This document shows, piece by piece, positions 51,227 to 62,196 of a stretch of 64,000 nt of DNA (its first letter is position 1; each line of letters starts with the position of its first letter). The stretch is from NCBI RefSeq assembly GCF_009828055.1, contig NZ_WTYB01000001.1, positions 1,193,183 to 1,257,182 of the forward strand, written 5' to 3'. The stretch is from Erythrobacter ramosus. GTDB taxonomy: Bacteria; Pseudomonadota; Alphaproteobacteria; Sphingomonadales; Sphingomonadaceae. Both the position numbers and the translations under genes were made by a program. A model generated the notes under the pieces. The model was not told the DNA's origin. It did no database searches and was given only the letters and a program-made list of their open reading frames with translations.

Positions 51227-52786
51227 TTATTGCACCTTCGCCAGATCCTCCAGCATCAGGCCCGCCGTCGCCTTCGCGCTGCCGACCACGCCGGGGATAC
51301 CTGCGCCCGGGTGGGTGCCGGCGCCGACGAGGTAGTAGTTGTCGATCACATCATCACGGTTATGGCCGCGCAGGTAGGCGCTCTGCCACAGCACCGGTTC
51401 CAGGCTGAAGGCGCTGCCCATGTGGGCGTTGAGGTCCTGCTTGAAGTCCTTGGGCGCGTAGCTGAACTTGGTGATGATCCGGTCGTGGATGTCGGGGATC
51501 AACCGGCGGCCCAGCTCGTCGAGGATCATCTTTTCGAGCTTCGGTCCGACTTCGTCCCAATCGAGCGGCATCTTGCCCATGTGGCTGACGGGGACGAGCG
51601 CGTAGAACGTGCTCTTGCCCGCGGGCGCCATGCTCGGATCGGTCACGGTCGGATGGTGGAGGTAGATCGCGAAATCTTCCGGCACCACGCCGTTCTTGTA
51701 GATGTCGTCGAGCAGGCCTTTGTAGCGCTTGGCGAACAGGATCATGTGGTGCGGGATGCCGGGCCAGGTGCCCTCAAGCCCGAAGTGCACCACGAACAGC
51801 GAGGGCGAGAAGCTCTTGCGATTGAGGCTCTTCGCCATCTTCTTGCCGCGCTCGCTGCCCGACAGCAGATCCTTATACGAGTGCATGATGTCTGCGTTCG
51901 AGGCGACCGCATCGAAGCGCTGACGGAAGCCGCTCTTGGTCTCAACCTCGGTCGCCTTGGTGCCCAGCGTGTGGACCTGCACCACCGGATCGCCGACGAT
52001 CATTGTGCCGCCGAGGCGCTCGAAGTGGCGCACCATGCCCGCAATCAGCCGGTTGGTGCCGCCGCGCGCCCACCACACGCCGCCATCCTTCTCCAGCTTG
52101 TGGATCAGGGCGTAGATCGACGAGGTGTTCATCGGGTTGCCGCCGACCAGCAGCGAGTGGAAGCTGAAGGCTTCGCGCAACTTGGGGTGCTCGATATAGC
52201 TCGACACCATCGAATAGACCGAGCGCCAGGCCTGCTCTTTAATCAGCGCGGGGGCAGCCTTCAGCATCGACTTGAAATCGAGGAACGGCTTGGTGCCGAG
52301 CTTGAGGTAGCCCTCCTCATACACCCGCGCCGAATATTCGAGGAAGCGCGCATAGCCCGCGACGTCTGCCGGGTTGAGCTTGGCGATCTCCGCGTTCAGC
52401 TGCGCTTCGTCGTTCGAATATTCGAAGTTGGTCCCATCGGGCCAGTTGAGGCGGTAGAAGGGCATGACCTTCATCAACTCGACATCTTCGGCGATGTCGT
52501 GGCCGGTCAGGGCCCAGAGTTCTTCAAGGCACGGCGGATCGGTGATGACGGTCGGCCCGCCATCGAAGGTGAAGCCATCGCGCTCCCAGAAATAGGCGCG
52601 CCCGCCCGGCTTGTCGCGGCTCTCGATCACGGTCGTGGCGATGCCTGCCGATTGCAGCCGCACGGCCAGCGCCATGCCGCCAAAGCCCGCGCCGATGACG
52701 CAGGCGGTCTTGCCCGCATAACGTTCGGCCATGGCGGGGTTCACGCCTTTCGCGCCGGGGATGTTGATCTTCACATCGGCGTTCAT
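51227..52786 (-). CDS. crtI: phytoene desaturase (lycopene-forming type)
   Basis: A 519-residue FAD enzyme. The N-terminal dinucleotide fold is CVIGAGFGGMALAVRLQSAG with IESRDKPGGRAYFWERDGF and GPTVITDP. The C-terminal signature is YLVGAGTHPGAGIPGVVGSAKA. It introduces double bonds into phytoene. ATG 52786 overlaps the crtY stop by four bases. The repeat unit directly follows its stop. Confidence 0.95.
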   Translation of the reverse strand: MNADVKINIPGAKGVNPAMAERYAGKTACVIGAGFGGMALAVRLQSAGIATTVIESRDKPGGRAYFWERDGFTFDGGPTVITDPPCLEELWALTGHDIAEDVELMKVMPFYRLNWPDGTNFEYSNDEAQLNAEIAKLNPADVAGYARFLEYSARVYEEGYLKLGTKPFLDFKSMLKAAPALIKEQAWRSVYSMVSSYIEHPKLREAFSFHSLLVGGNPMNTSSIYALIHKLEKDGGVWWARGGTNRLIAGMVRHFERLGGTMIVGDPVVQVHTLGTKATEVETKSGFRQRFDAVASNADIMHSYKDLLSGSERGKKMAKSLNRKSFSPSLFVVHFGLEGTWPGIPHHMILFAKRYKGLLDDIYKNGVVPEDFAIYLHHPTVTDPSMAPAGKSTFYALVPVSHMGKMPLDWDEVGPKLEKMILDELGRRLIPDIHDRIITKFSYAPKDFKQDLNAHMGSAFSLEPVLWQSAYLRGHNRDDVIDNYYLVGAGTHPGAGIPGVVGSAKATAGLMLEDLAKVQ

Positions 52787-54030
52787 GCCGGGGTCTCCAT
52801 GTTGAGAGGCTTGCCTGAGGAAAACAGCGCGCGGATCGCACGCGGGATAGCTACGGGCGGCTTGCCCGCGAGGATGCGTAACCGATCCGGCCATGTGGAA
52901 CGACCGGCGTAGAAACGCTCGACCAGCTTGCCTTGCAGGGCGTAGAAATGTTCGAACACCACCACGCGCTTGTCCGGCTCGGCGGCTTCGAACAGCATCC
53001 GGCTGAGCATCCGGTAATAGGCGGTAGTGCGCCAGTGCCGCTTGGACCGGCGCTTGCAGAAATCGGCGAGCTCCTCGCCCGTCAGCGCCGGACGGCTGGC
53101 GAGCAGATGCGCAATCGCGAGCGCATTATCGACGGCAAACGGCAGGGTGTAGCTGGTGAGCGGATGCGAAAAACCGCCGCGCGCGCCTGCCAATGCGACG
53201 CCGGGGATCGCGACTTCGGCCAGCGCGGCATTGATGTCGCCGCCCGAGATTACTGGCAAGATGCCCGCTTCCTGATCGACCACTTCGCCCTTCCACCCGT
53301 TACGGTGGGCATATTCGGCGACCCGGCCCTTTAGCACGTCAGCGTCCATCTTGGGCTGATCGGCGTAGTAGGTGTCCTCGATGAAGACATCGGTGGGCGA
53401 TAGCGGCAGGACATAGACGAAGCGGTAGGCCGCGCCGTTGCCGTGCGGGGCGAGCTGGTCGACGCTCGCATCCATGATGATGGGGCGGGTGAGGCCATGC
53501 GGCGTTTCGCAGCGGAACTGCTGGCCAAGGAACACCTGCCAGCCGCCCGACAGCGCCTTGGACGGCTTGAACGGGCGGCAATCGATCACGCGCTTGGCCG
53601 CCAGCCGCGTGCCGTCAGCCAGCGTCACGCCGCCTGCGTCGAGCGAAGCGGCCTTGGTTTCCAGCATCACGCACTCCGCCGGGAGTTCGGCGATCAGCTT
53701 GGCGTGGAATTCAGCGCTGGCGAGTGAGCGATACGAGGTCGGCAAAGTGCGGCCAAGGCGCGGGAAGGTGATGTCATAGCCTTCGTCCCAGCCATTGAGA
53801 TCAAAGCCCGCCATCAGCGTGCGCGCCTTGGGGCGGATGTCGGTTTCGAACCAGCTCCAGCGGTGATGCCCGCCGAAGCTGCGTCCAGCCTCGATCACAA
53901 GGAAGCGGCAATCGGGCGCGTGGCGGTGCAGCGCCAGCGCGATCAGCCCGCCCGCCAGCCCGCCCCCGACGATGATCACGTCATGGGAAACGGCGTTCGG
54001 CGTGCCTGTAGCTTGCGGTGAATCGACCAT
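52783..54030 (-). CDS. crtY: lycopene beta-cyclase
   Basis: A 415-residue flavoprotein. HDVIIVGGGLAGGLIALALHR is the FAD motif, SFGGHHRWSWFETD is the cyclase block, and AGARGGFSHPLTSYTLPFAVDNA is the late bacterial CrtY signature. It forms the beta-ionone rings of beta-carotene. It is the first gene of crtY-crtI-(DUF559)-LOG-crtB, divergent from the MipA/OmpV gene. Confidence 0.95.
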   Translation of the reverse strand: MVDSPQATGTPNAVSHDVIIVGGGLAGGLIALALHRHAPDCRFLVIEAGRSFGGHHRWSWFETDIRPKARTLMAGFDLNGWDEGYDITFPRLGRTLPTSYRSLASAEFHAKLIAELPAECVMLETKAASLDAGGVTLADGTRLAAKRVIDCRPFKPSKALSGGWQVFLGQQFRCETPHGLTRPIIMDASVDQLAPHGNGAAYRFVYVLPLSPTDVFIEDTYYADQPKMDADVLKGRVAEYAHRNGWKGEVVDQEAGILPVISGGDINAALAEVAIPGVALAGARGGFSHPLTSYTLPFAVDNALAIAHLLASRPALTGEELADFCKRRSKRHWRTTAYYRMLSRMLFEAAEPDKRVVVFEHFYALQGKLVERFYAGRSTWPDRLRILAGKPPVAIPRAIRALFSSGKPLNMETPA

Positions 54031-54085
54031 GCCTCAGTGCCCTAGGCGAGGGCGAGCCGAACGGCAATCTTGCAGCGCAAATCGG

Positions 54086-54097
54086 ATGTTGCAACAT
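54086..54097. promoter_or_regulatory. 12-bp perfect palindrome between crtY and mipA
   Basis: ATGTTGCAACAT is perfectly symmetric and sits in the 133-base divergent space, 56 bases before crtY and 67 before the MipA/OmpV gene. It could be a repressor site for the carotenoid operon. It does not match the TGT-N12-ACA PpsR pattern. Confidence 0.35.
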
Positions 54098-54163
54098 TAC
54101 GTGGAAACAATAGAGGGCGCGCGAGTTTAGCTTGCCAATCACGCTAATAAGGATCGCAACCCC

Positions 54164-55147
54164 ATGACGCTTCGCTCCGCTTTCGGCCCCTTCGGGCCTG
54201 CCGTTTCTGTGGCCGCCTTCTGCGCGATCTTTGGCGCTGCGCCCGCTTTTGCCGCCGAAGCCGAGGCTGACGGAGAGGCGGCTGTCGCCGAAGCCGCAAC
54301 GGAGGCCGAGCCTGTCGCCGTCCAGACCGCCCAACCAGCCCCGCCTGCCGGTGCGCCGCCGTTTTCGTTCAGCAAGCCGGTGTTTGATGAAACCTGGGCG
54401 ACCATCGGCCTCGGCGTCGGCATGGTGCCGAGTTATGCGGGTTCTGATGATTACATCGCCTTCCCGCTGCCGCTGATCGTGGGCCGGGTCGGCGGGGTGG
54501 GGATCAGCCCCAATGGCCCGGGCTTTGTGCTCGATGTCAATTCGCCCGAGCCCGCCTTCGGCCCGCGCAAGGGCGCACGTTTCGCCTTTGGCCCGGCGTT
54601 CCGGTTCCGCAATGATCGCAACAACCGCATCAGCGACGACGTGGTCGCCCGCGCTGGCAAGCTCGATGCGGCGCTGGAAGTGGGCGGCAATGTCGCCGTG
54701 GCCCTGCCCAATGTGTTCAAGACCTTCGATCAACTGAGTTTCGGCGTGCAGGCGCGCTGGGACGTGCTGGGCGCGCATGACGGCATGATCGTTGAACCGC
54801 AGATCACCTACCGCGCGTCGGTGGGGCGCAGCTTTGCGCTGCAAGTGCAAGCGAGCGCCGAGTTCGTCGATGACAGCTTTGCCGATTACTACTTCACCGT
54901 CAGCCCCGGACAGGCGCTGGCCACCGGCCTGCCGCAGTTCCGCGCGGATGGCGGGCTGAACCGGATCGGCACGGTCGCGATCCTGACCTATGACTTGGAC
55001 GGCAAGCCATTGAGCGGCGGGTGGGCGATCACCGGGGTCGGCGGCATGTCGCGCCTGCTGGGCGACAGCGCCGACACGCCGTTCACTGCGCAGCGCGGCG
55101 ATGCCAACCAGTTCATCATCGGGCTGGGGATGGCCTACACCTTCTGA
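54164..55147 (+). CDS. MipA/OmpV family outer-membrane protein
   Basis: A 327-residue protein with a signal peptide (ending AFAAEAE), an Ala/Glu/Pro-rich linker of about 40 residues and a barrel opening ATIGLGVGMVPSYAGSDDYIAFPLPLIVGR, the MipA entry motif, ending GMAYTF. MipA-like proteins scaffold peptidoglycan enzymes or respond to osmolarity and antibiotics. Its long linker is longer than in the E. coli protein. Function here not certain. Confidence 0.92.
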   Translation: MTLRSAFGPFGPAVSVAAFCAIFGAAPAFAAEAEADGEAAVAEAATEAEPVAVQTAQPAPPAGAPPFSFSKPVFDETWATIGLGVGMVPSYAGSDDYIAFPLPLIVGRVGGVGISPNGPGFVLDVNSPEPAFGPRKGARFAFGPAFRFRNDRNNRISDDVVARAGKLDAALEVGGNVAVALPNVFKTFDQLSFGVQARWDVLGAHDGMIVEPQITYRASVGRSFALQVQASAEFVDDSFADYYFTVSPGQALATGLPQFRADGGLNRIGTVAILTYDLDGKPLSGGWAITGVGGMSRLLGDSADTPFTAQRGDANQFIIGLGMAYTF

Positions 55148-55277
55148 GACCTGTCCCCGCCTGCCCGCGCCCAAGTGCATAGTCTGATCAGTCGCGATTT
55201 TCACCGCTGCGCTTGCCTTGGCGGCGCGGGCGGGCCATCAACCGGCCGGGCCATGTGAGGCAAGGGGAGAGACAATC

Positions 55278-56558
55278 ATGCAGGCATTCCGCAACCGGTT
55301 GATGGCGGGGCTGACGCTCGCCGGTACGCTGATGGCAGCGCCGCTCGCGGCCGAGACCGTCGCGATCCGCGCAGGCGCGGTGATCACCGATGCCGCTGCG
55401 GAGCCGACCGGGGCTGCGACCATTCTCGTCACCGATGGCAGGATCGTGTCGATCACTTCCGGCCACGGTGCCGTGACTGCCGACCGCGAGATTGACCTCA
55501 AGACCAAGACTGTGCTGCCCGGCCTGATCGACCTCCACACCCACCTGACCGGCGATCCGGGCGGCGATTTCTGGAAGGAAGCGACCGAGCCTGACGAATG
55601 GGGCGTCGTAGTCGGTGCCAAGAACGCGCGCGTGACCGCACTGGCAGGCTTCACCACCGTGCGCGAAGCGGGCAGTGGGCGCGATACCGCCTTCTCCCTG
55701 CGGCGCGGGACAGCCGAGGGTCTGGTGCCGGGTCCGCGCATTGTTGCGGCTGGCCCGGCGCTGGCGATCATCGGCGGGCACGGCGACGTCAACGGCTTCC
55801 GCTCCGAGGTGAACGAGTTGCTCGATTCGGGCTTCACCTGCACCGGCGCGGTCGAATGCGCGGCGAAAGTGCGGCTCGCCAGCCAGAACGGCGCGGACGT
55901 GATCAAGATCACCGCGACAGGCGGCGTGCTATCGCAGCAAGGGCGCGGGCTCGAAGCCCACTTCACCCCCGCCGAAATGAAGGCGATTGCCGACACCGCG
56001 CACTCGCTCGGCCTCAAGGTCATGGCCCACGCCCACGGCGCGCGCGGCATCCAGCAGGCCGCCGAGGCCGGAATCGATTCGATTGAGCACGGCACCTATC
56101 TCGACGAAGCCGCGGCCAAGGCGATGAAGGCCAACGGCACCGTGCTGGTACCGACCCTGATGGCGCTGGAAGGCGTTTCTGAAGGGCTGGGCAAGGGCGT
56201 CTATACCCCCGTGGTCGAAGACAAGATCCGTGCGGTGCAACCGCTGATGGCCAGCCTCGTCAGCCGCGCGCGGCAGTACGGCGTCACCGTTGCCTTCGGC
56301 ACCGATGCGGGCGTGTACCAGCACGGCCGCAATGGCGAGGAACTCGGCCTGATGAAGAAGCAGGGCATGAGCGACCGCGAAGTGCTCGCCAGCGCGACCA
56401 CCGTCGCGGCCAAGGTGCTCGGAATGGACAGCCAGATCGGCAAGCTCGCTCCGGGCTATTCGGCGGATATCATCGCGGTCGACGGTAACCCGCTGGCCGA
56501 TGTCACCGTGCTGGAGGAAGTCGACTTCGTGATGGTCCGGGGGCGCGTGATCGAATGA
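55278..56558 (+). CDS. exported amidohydrolase (imidazolonepropionase/prolidase-like)
   Basis: A 426-residue metal-dependent hydrolase with a signal peptide. GLIDLHTHLTGD gives the HxH metal site, DVIKITATGG the carboxylated Lys, MAHAHGARGIQQA and SIEHGTYLD the two further His, and AFGTDAGVY the Asp. This is the subtype that contains Sgx9260-like carboxypeptidases and Xaa-Arg/Xaa-Pro dipeptidases. It probably cleaves dipeptides or N-acyl amino acids in the periplasm. AAGGGGAG precedes the start at 55278. Confidence 0.92.
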   Translation: MQAFRNRLMAGLTLAGTLMAAPLAAETVAIRAGAVITDAAAEPTGAATILVTDGRIVSITSGHGAVTADREIDLKTKTVLPGLIDLHTHLTGDPGGDFWKEATEPDEWGVVVGAKNARVTALAGFTTVREAGSGRDTAFSLRRGTAEGLVPGPRIVAAGPALAIIGGHGDVNGFRSEVNELLDSGFTCTGAVECAAKVRLASQNGADVIKITATGGVLSQQGRGLEAHFTPAEMKAIADTAHSLGLKVMAHAHGARGIQQAAEAGIDSIEHGTYLDEAAAKAMKANGTVLVPTLMALEGVSEGLGKGVYTPVVEDKIRAVQPLMASLVSRARQYGVTVAFGTDAGVYQHGRNGEELGLMKKQGMSDREVLASATTVAAKVLGMDSQIGKLAPGYSADIIAVDGNPLADVTVLEEVDFVMVRGRVIE

Positions 56559-57160
56559 GCGGTTACGGCGCGCTCATCCCGAACCGCCGCACGGTCATCG
56601 TCTCGCTGGCCATTGCGGCTGTCACCATCGTCATCCTGCTCGCCATGGGCCGCGCGCCGATTTGCGAGTGTGGCTACGTCAAGCTGTGGCACGGGCAGAT
56701 CAATGATAGCGGCAACAGCCAGCATATCGCCGACTGGTACACCCCCAGCCACATCATCCACGGGATGATCTTCTACGCCTTCGGTTGGTGGATGTTCGTC
56801 CGCAAGGGCTGGGGCGGGGCTGAGGCCTTCCGCTGGGGCCTGCCGCTTGCGGTGCTACTCGAAGCGGCATGGGAAGTGCTGGAGAACACCCCGATGGTGA
56901 TCAACCGCTTCCGTTCGGTCACCGCCAACTTTGGTTACTCAGGCGATAGCGTGCTCAATTCGGGCGCCGACCTGTTGTGGATGAGCTTCGGCTTCTGGCT
57001 GGCGCTGCGTCTGCCGGTCAAGGTGACCGTGGCGCTAGCGATCATCGGTGAGCTGGTGGCGGGCTACGTCGTGCGCGATAATCTGACCTTCAATGTCATC
57101 ATGCTGGTCTATCCGATCGAAGCGATTGCCGAATGGCAGGCGGCAGGCGGCGTGGCCTGA
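56555..57160 (+). CDS. DUF2585 family membrane protein (UPF0314)
   Basis: A 201-residue protein with several membrane helices. CECGYVKLWHGQINDSGNSQHIADWYTPSHIIHG is the characteristic block of UPF0314, with a HIADWYTPSHIIHG His-rich helix, and ENTPMVINRFR later. The family is limited to alphaproteobacteria and uncharacterised; the conserved His and Cys residues suggest a metal or redox site in the membrane. It overlaps the amidohydrolase by four bases. Confidence 0.92.
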   Translation: MSGYGALIPNRRTVIVSLAIAAVTIVILLAMGRAPICECGYVKLWHGQINDSGNSQHIADWYTPSHIIHGMIFYAFGWWMFVRKGWGGAEAFRWGLPLAVLLEAAWEVLENTPMVINRFRSVTANFGYSGDSVLNSGADLLWMSFGFWLALRLPVKVTVALAIIGELVAGYVVRDNLTFNVIMLVYPIEAIAEWQAAGGVA

Positions 57161-57248
57161 CGCCGCACTGGCAAGGCTCCTCCATCTGGCCTATGCCCTG
57201 TTGCCAAGAGCCCGGCGCATAGCGACCGGGCCAAGGGGGGAGGGGCAT

Positions 57249-57749
57249 ATGCTGACCGAGCGCAGGCGTGGTCTGCTGGTATTCAACGGGATCGGGCTGA
57301 TCGCCTTCGCAGTGCTGTCGGGCTGGCTGTATTTCTTCTTCACGCTGGGCGCGATTGATCTGTGGCCGTTCGTCACCGATGTCCCCGCCGCCATCCCCGG
57401 CGACCGGCGGGCGTGGAACATGGCCCATCTTGAAGGCATCACCAACGGCACGATGCTGATCGCAATTGGCGCGGGTGGTGCTTATATCCGGCTGGGGGAG
57501 CGCGCGCAGGCCATGCTGTTCTGGGCAGCGCTGGCGTTCGGTTGGATGTTTACTTTGCCCGCCATCGCCAATGCCCTGTTCGGCACACGCGGGCTGGAGT
57601 TCGGCGGCGGGCCATTCCCCGGCGATGTGACGATCAACAACATCATCTTCCTCGCCGGATGGCCCGCGATGATCGGGGTGCATCTGGCGGTTGCTTTGCT
57701 GCTGTGGGGCGCATGGCAGCATCACCGCCACGCCGGAAGCCGCGCATGA
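57249..57749 (+). CDS. styrene-oxide-isomerase-like small membrane protein
   Basis: A 166-residue four-helix membrane protein. From memory of StyC, the segment RAWNMAHLEGITNGTMLIAIG lines up with its AHSG...LNGMM haem-binding helix (His60 and Asn66 here), and GTRGLEFGGGPFPGD with its NRGLTFG...GPGD loop. StyC is a haem-b enzyme that turns styrene oxide to phenylacetaldehyde (Meinwald rearrangement). Strong GGGGGAGGGG ribosome site. It overlaps a diiron-type hydrolase gene by four bases. Same fold is likely; same substrate is not proven. Confidence 0.66.
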   Translation: MLTERRRGLLVFNGIGLIAFAVLSGWLYFFFTLGAIDLWPFVTDVPAAIPGDRRAWNMAHLEGITNGTMLIAIGAGGAYIRLGERAQAMLFWAALAFGWMFTLPAIANALFGTRGLEFGGGPFPGDVTINNIIFLAGWPAMIGVHLAVALLLWGAWQHHRHAGSRA

Positions 57750-58606
57750 GCGCCCATCCCGAGATTATCGTGCGCCGCATCCCCTTTGCTTTCGACGAGG
57801 GCATCGATCCGGTCTGGCATCCCGATCGGCCCGAATGGAGCCACATGGTCAACGGCGCCTCGCTCGCCATGCCCTATCTCGAACCCTTCCTGATCAAGAC
57901 CGTGACGGAAGGCCTGAAACAGGTGCAAGACCCGGCGCTGAAGGCCGATGTCCACGCCTTCATTGGGCAAGAGGGAATCCATTTCCAGAGCCACCGCCGC
58001 TACAATGAGATACTGAAGCGCCATTACCCCGAACTGGCGGGGGTCGAAGCTGAAATGGAGGCCGATTACCGCGCTTTCCAGAAGCGCAGCCTTAAGTGGC
58101 GGCTAGCTTATACCGCCGGGTTCGAGACGATGACGATGGGGATCACAGAATGGCTGATCCGCAGCCGCAGCCAGCTTTTCGCGGGCTCCGACAGTGCGAT
58201 TGCCTCGCTCATTCTCTGGCACATGGTCGAGGAGACCGAGCACAAGAATGTCGCCTGGGATCTCTACAACTACCTCTATGGCGACTGGCGCGGGCGGGCG
58301 TGGGGGCTGGTCTGCGGGACGGTGCATGTCGCGCTGTCGAGCCGCAAGGGATATGCCGCGATGCTGAAGCGCGATGGGTTGTGGCGCAGGCCGCTCAGCC
58401 GGGTCAGGCTGTGGGCAATGGTGGCGCGCTTCCTCGTCCATTGCTCGCCCGCGATGCTGCGGTCGCTGTCGCCCGGATACCACCCTTCAAGGGTGCGCGA
58501 TCCGGCGTGGGTGGCGCATTGGGCCAGCGCCTATGCAGGGTTGCCCGACGGCAGCATCCCGTCGCTCGACACTGCCGATCCTGAGATACCGGCGCGTTTT
58601 GCGTGA
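57746..58606 (+). CDS. PF10118-type predicted metal-dependent hydrolase (ferritin-like)
   Basis: A 286-residue helical protein. GQEGIHFQSH (Glu76, His79, His83) and EETEHKNVAWD (Glu162/163, His166) are two ExxH motifs, with Glu46 in YLEPF, as in non-haem diiron ferritin-like enzymes. The Pfam family is named a metal-dependent hydrolase but lacks a known reaction. Its ATGA overlap with the StyC-like gene suggests a joint job, such as processing an epoxide or lipid. Function is inference. Confidence 0.8.
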   Translation: MSAHPEIIVRRIPFAFDEGIDPVWHPDRPEWSHMVNGASLAMPYLEPFLIKTVTEGLKQVQDPALKADVHAFIGQEGIHFQSHRRYNEILKRHYPELAGVEAEMEADYRAFQKRSLKWRLAYTAGFETMTMGITEWLIRSRSQLFAGSDSAIASLILWHMVEETEHKNVAWDLYNYLYGDWRGRAWGLVCGTVHVALSSRKGYAAMLKRDGLWRRPLSRVRLWAMVARFLVHCSPAMLRSLSPGYHPSRVRDPAWVAHWASAYAGLPDGSIPSLDTADPEIPARFA

Positions 58607-58641
58607 GGCTGGACTCGGCCTTGGCCTTGTCCTAATCCTGC

Positions 58642-60691
<2,050 letters not shown>

Positions 60692-60714
60692 GGGACTGAC
60701 AAGGGGCAGGGATC

Positions 60715-61281
60715 ATGCGCCACGCTCGTCTGAGCATTGCGGCGGCGCTGGCAAGCGCAGGGCTGCTCGCGGCCTGCGTCTCAGCCCCGCAGCTCTCGGC
60801 CCCTGTCATGCGTGCCGAGGCGCCGCGCTTCGATCCCTTCACCTTCTTCGCAGGCACCAGCGCGGGCACAGGGACGATGTCCAAGGTCGGCTCCGGCCCC
60901 ATCCCGGTCCGGGTGACCAGCAGCGGTCGGATCGAAGTGGAGGTGCGCCCCGAGTCCGCTTGGGCCGCCCCGCCGCGCCGGGTGCTGGTGCTCGATCAGA
61001 TGGTGCACGAGGGCGACAAGCCCGCACGCAAGCGCCAGTGGCGCATCCACGAGGTCGCCCCGGGCCGCTATGAAGGCTCACTGACGGGAGCGATCAGTCC
61101 GATCGCAGGCCGCGCCGAGGGCAACTTGCTGGTGCTCGAATTCACCATCAAGGATGGTTTCCGGGTGCGGCAAGAGTTGACGCTGTCCGCCGACGGCCGC
61201 CGCGCGGCCAACGTGATGACGGTCAGCCAGCTCGGGATCAAGGTCGCGGTGCTGGCCGAGGATATCCGCAAGACCCCCTGA
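60715..61281 (+). CDS. DUF3833-like lipoprotein
   Basis: A 188-residue protein with a lipobox LLAAC (Cys21). FDPFTFFAGTSAGTGTMSK opens the DUF3833 domain; VLVLDQMVHEGDKPARKRQW and PGRYEGSLTGAISPIAG are its later blocks. The family is small, periplasmic and uncharacterised. It follows thiC by 23 bases and may be on the same transcript by chance. Confidence 0.83.
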   Translation: MRHARLSIAAALASAGLLAACVSAPQLSAPVMRAEAPRFDPFTFFAGTSAGTGTMSKVGSGPIPVRVTSSGRIEVEVRPESAWAAPPRRVLVLDQMVHEGDKPARKRQWRIHEVAPGRYEGSLTGAISPIAGRAEGNLLVLEFTIKDGFRVRQELTLSADGRRAANVMTVSQLGIKVAVLAEDIRKTP

Positions 61282-61358
61282 ACCCTGAGCAGACGCGCGC
61301 ACGCCGTCGCACGAGCGCCCTCTGGCCTAACCCATCAGCGCACGGCATAAGCCTTGTC

Positions 61359-61784
61359 ATGCTGGTGCAGTTTGCCGTTTCCACCACGATGCTTGTGTTG
61401 TGCGTCTTCATCCACGGAGCGGGGCTGTTCAGCCTCAGCCGGGCGCTGCGCAGCGAGCGCACAGCAGAGCGGCTGCGCCACATCGACCCGCTCTCCCCAC
61501 GCGGCGCGGTGTTCACGCTGGGAATCGTGCTGGCGATTTTCGCGCTTCACGGGATCGAGATCTGGGCGTTCACGGCGCTCTATCTCGTCACCGGCGCGGT
61601 CGACACGCTCGCCGAAGCGCTCTATTTCTCGACCATCAGCTATACCACGGTCGGGTTTCACGACGACTATGTCGACCCCGCCTGGAACCTGCTCGGCCCG
61701 TTCGAGAGCATTCTCGGCATTATTCTTATCGGCTGGTCGACCGCGTTTTTCTTTCGCGTGTTGGGCCGGATCGACCCACACTAG
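61359..61784 (+). CDS. two-TM potassium-channel-like protein (Ion_trans_2)
   Basis: A 141-residue protein with three hydrophobic stretches. The pore loop ALYFSTISYTTVGFHDD carries the filter TTVGF (residues 96-100) in place of TVGYG. The last helix LGIILIGWSTAFFF follows. It forms a small KcsA/MthK-like pore, likely tetrameric, in the inner membrane. No regulatory domain is present. Ion choice is not certain with Phe for Tyr. Confidence 0.87.
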   Translation: MLVQFAVSTTMLVLCVFIHGAGLFSLSRALRSERTAERLRHIDPLSPRGAVFTLGIVLAIFALHGIEIWAFTALYLVTGAVDTLAEALYFSTISYTTVGFHDDYVDPAWNLLGPFESILGIILIGWSTAFFFRVLGRIDPH

Positions 61785-61801
61785 GTCTGCGCGATCCCGC
61801 C

Positions 61802-61936
61802 TCAGGAGTTCTTCATGTTCTCCAGACCCTTGATCCCGCCGGGCTTGGTGCTGGGCTGGCTGGCGTTGAGCTTCGGCCCCTTGTCCGCCTTGGGCTTACG
61901 CGCTTCGCGGCTCTTCTTCTGTTGGCCCTTGGCCAT
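61802..61936 (-). CDS. small basic conserved-type protein (44 residues)
   Basis: An ORF starting MAKGQQKKSREARKPKADKG and ending KGLENMKNS. It is about 30 percent Lys/Arg, has the codon pattern of a real gene and a GGAA ribosome site ten bases before ATG 61936. Short Lys-rich proteins of this sort occur in sphingomonads without known function. It is on the minus strand, convergent with the channel gene. Could bind nucleic acid. Confidence 0.66.
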   Translation of the reverse strand: MAKGQQKKSREARKPKADKGPKLNASQPSTKPGGIKGLENMKNS

Positions 61937-62196
61937 AGGATGTTCCGATCAGAGGGCGATATGCCCGAGCGCGGAGCGTGGGCCTGATGGGGGGAGGTGT
62001 CAATGTGGGGGGTGGAGCGAGGTGGACTGGCCGCTGTCCGCCACTCTGTTCAGGCCTGCTCCCGCATCTAGCAAACCTCACGCGATATATCCTCTCACCA
62101 AGAATTGTCATCCAAGGCTAAACACAAAATGTTCTCGCAACGAAAATCTCGTGCTATCAGCATGTTGCGTCTAAGATTGTCGACGGGGAGGCACAT

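Noticed and set aside
51230..52912. 560-codon open frame on the plus strand
   Set aside because: Exact antisense shadow of crtI; no domain recognised.
54086..54110. PpsR/CrtJ site (TGT-N12-ACA) in front of crtY
   Set aside because: The spacing test fails on both strands; only the short palindrome remains.
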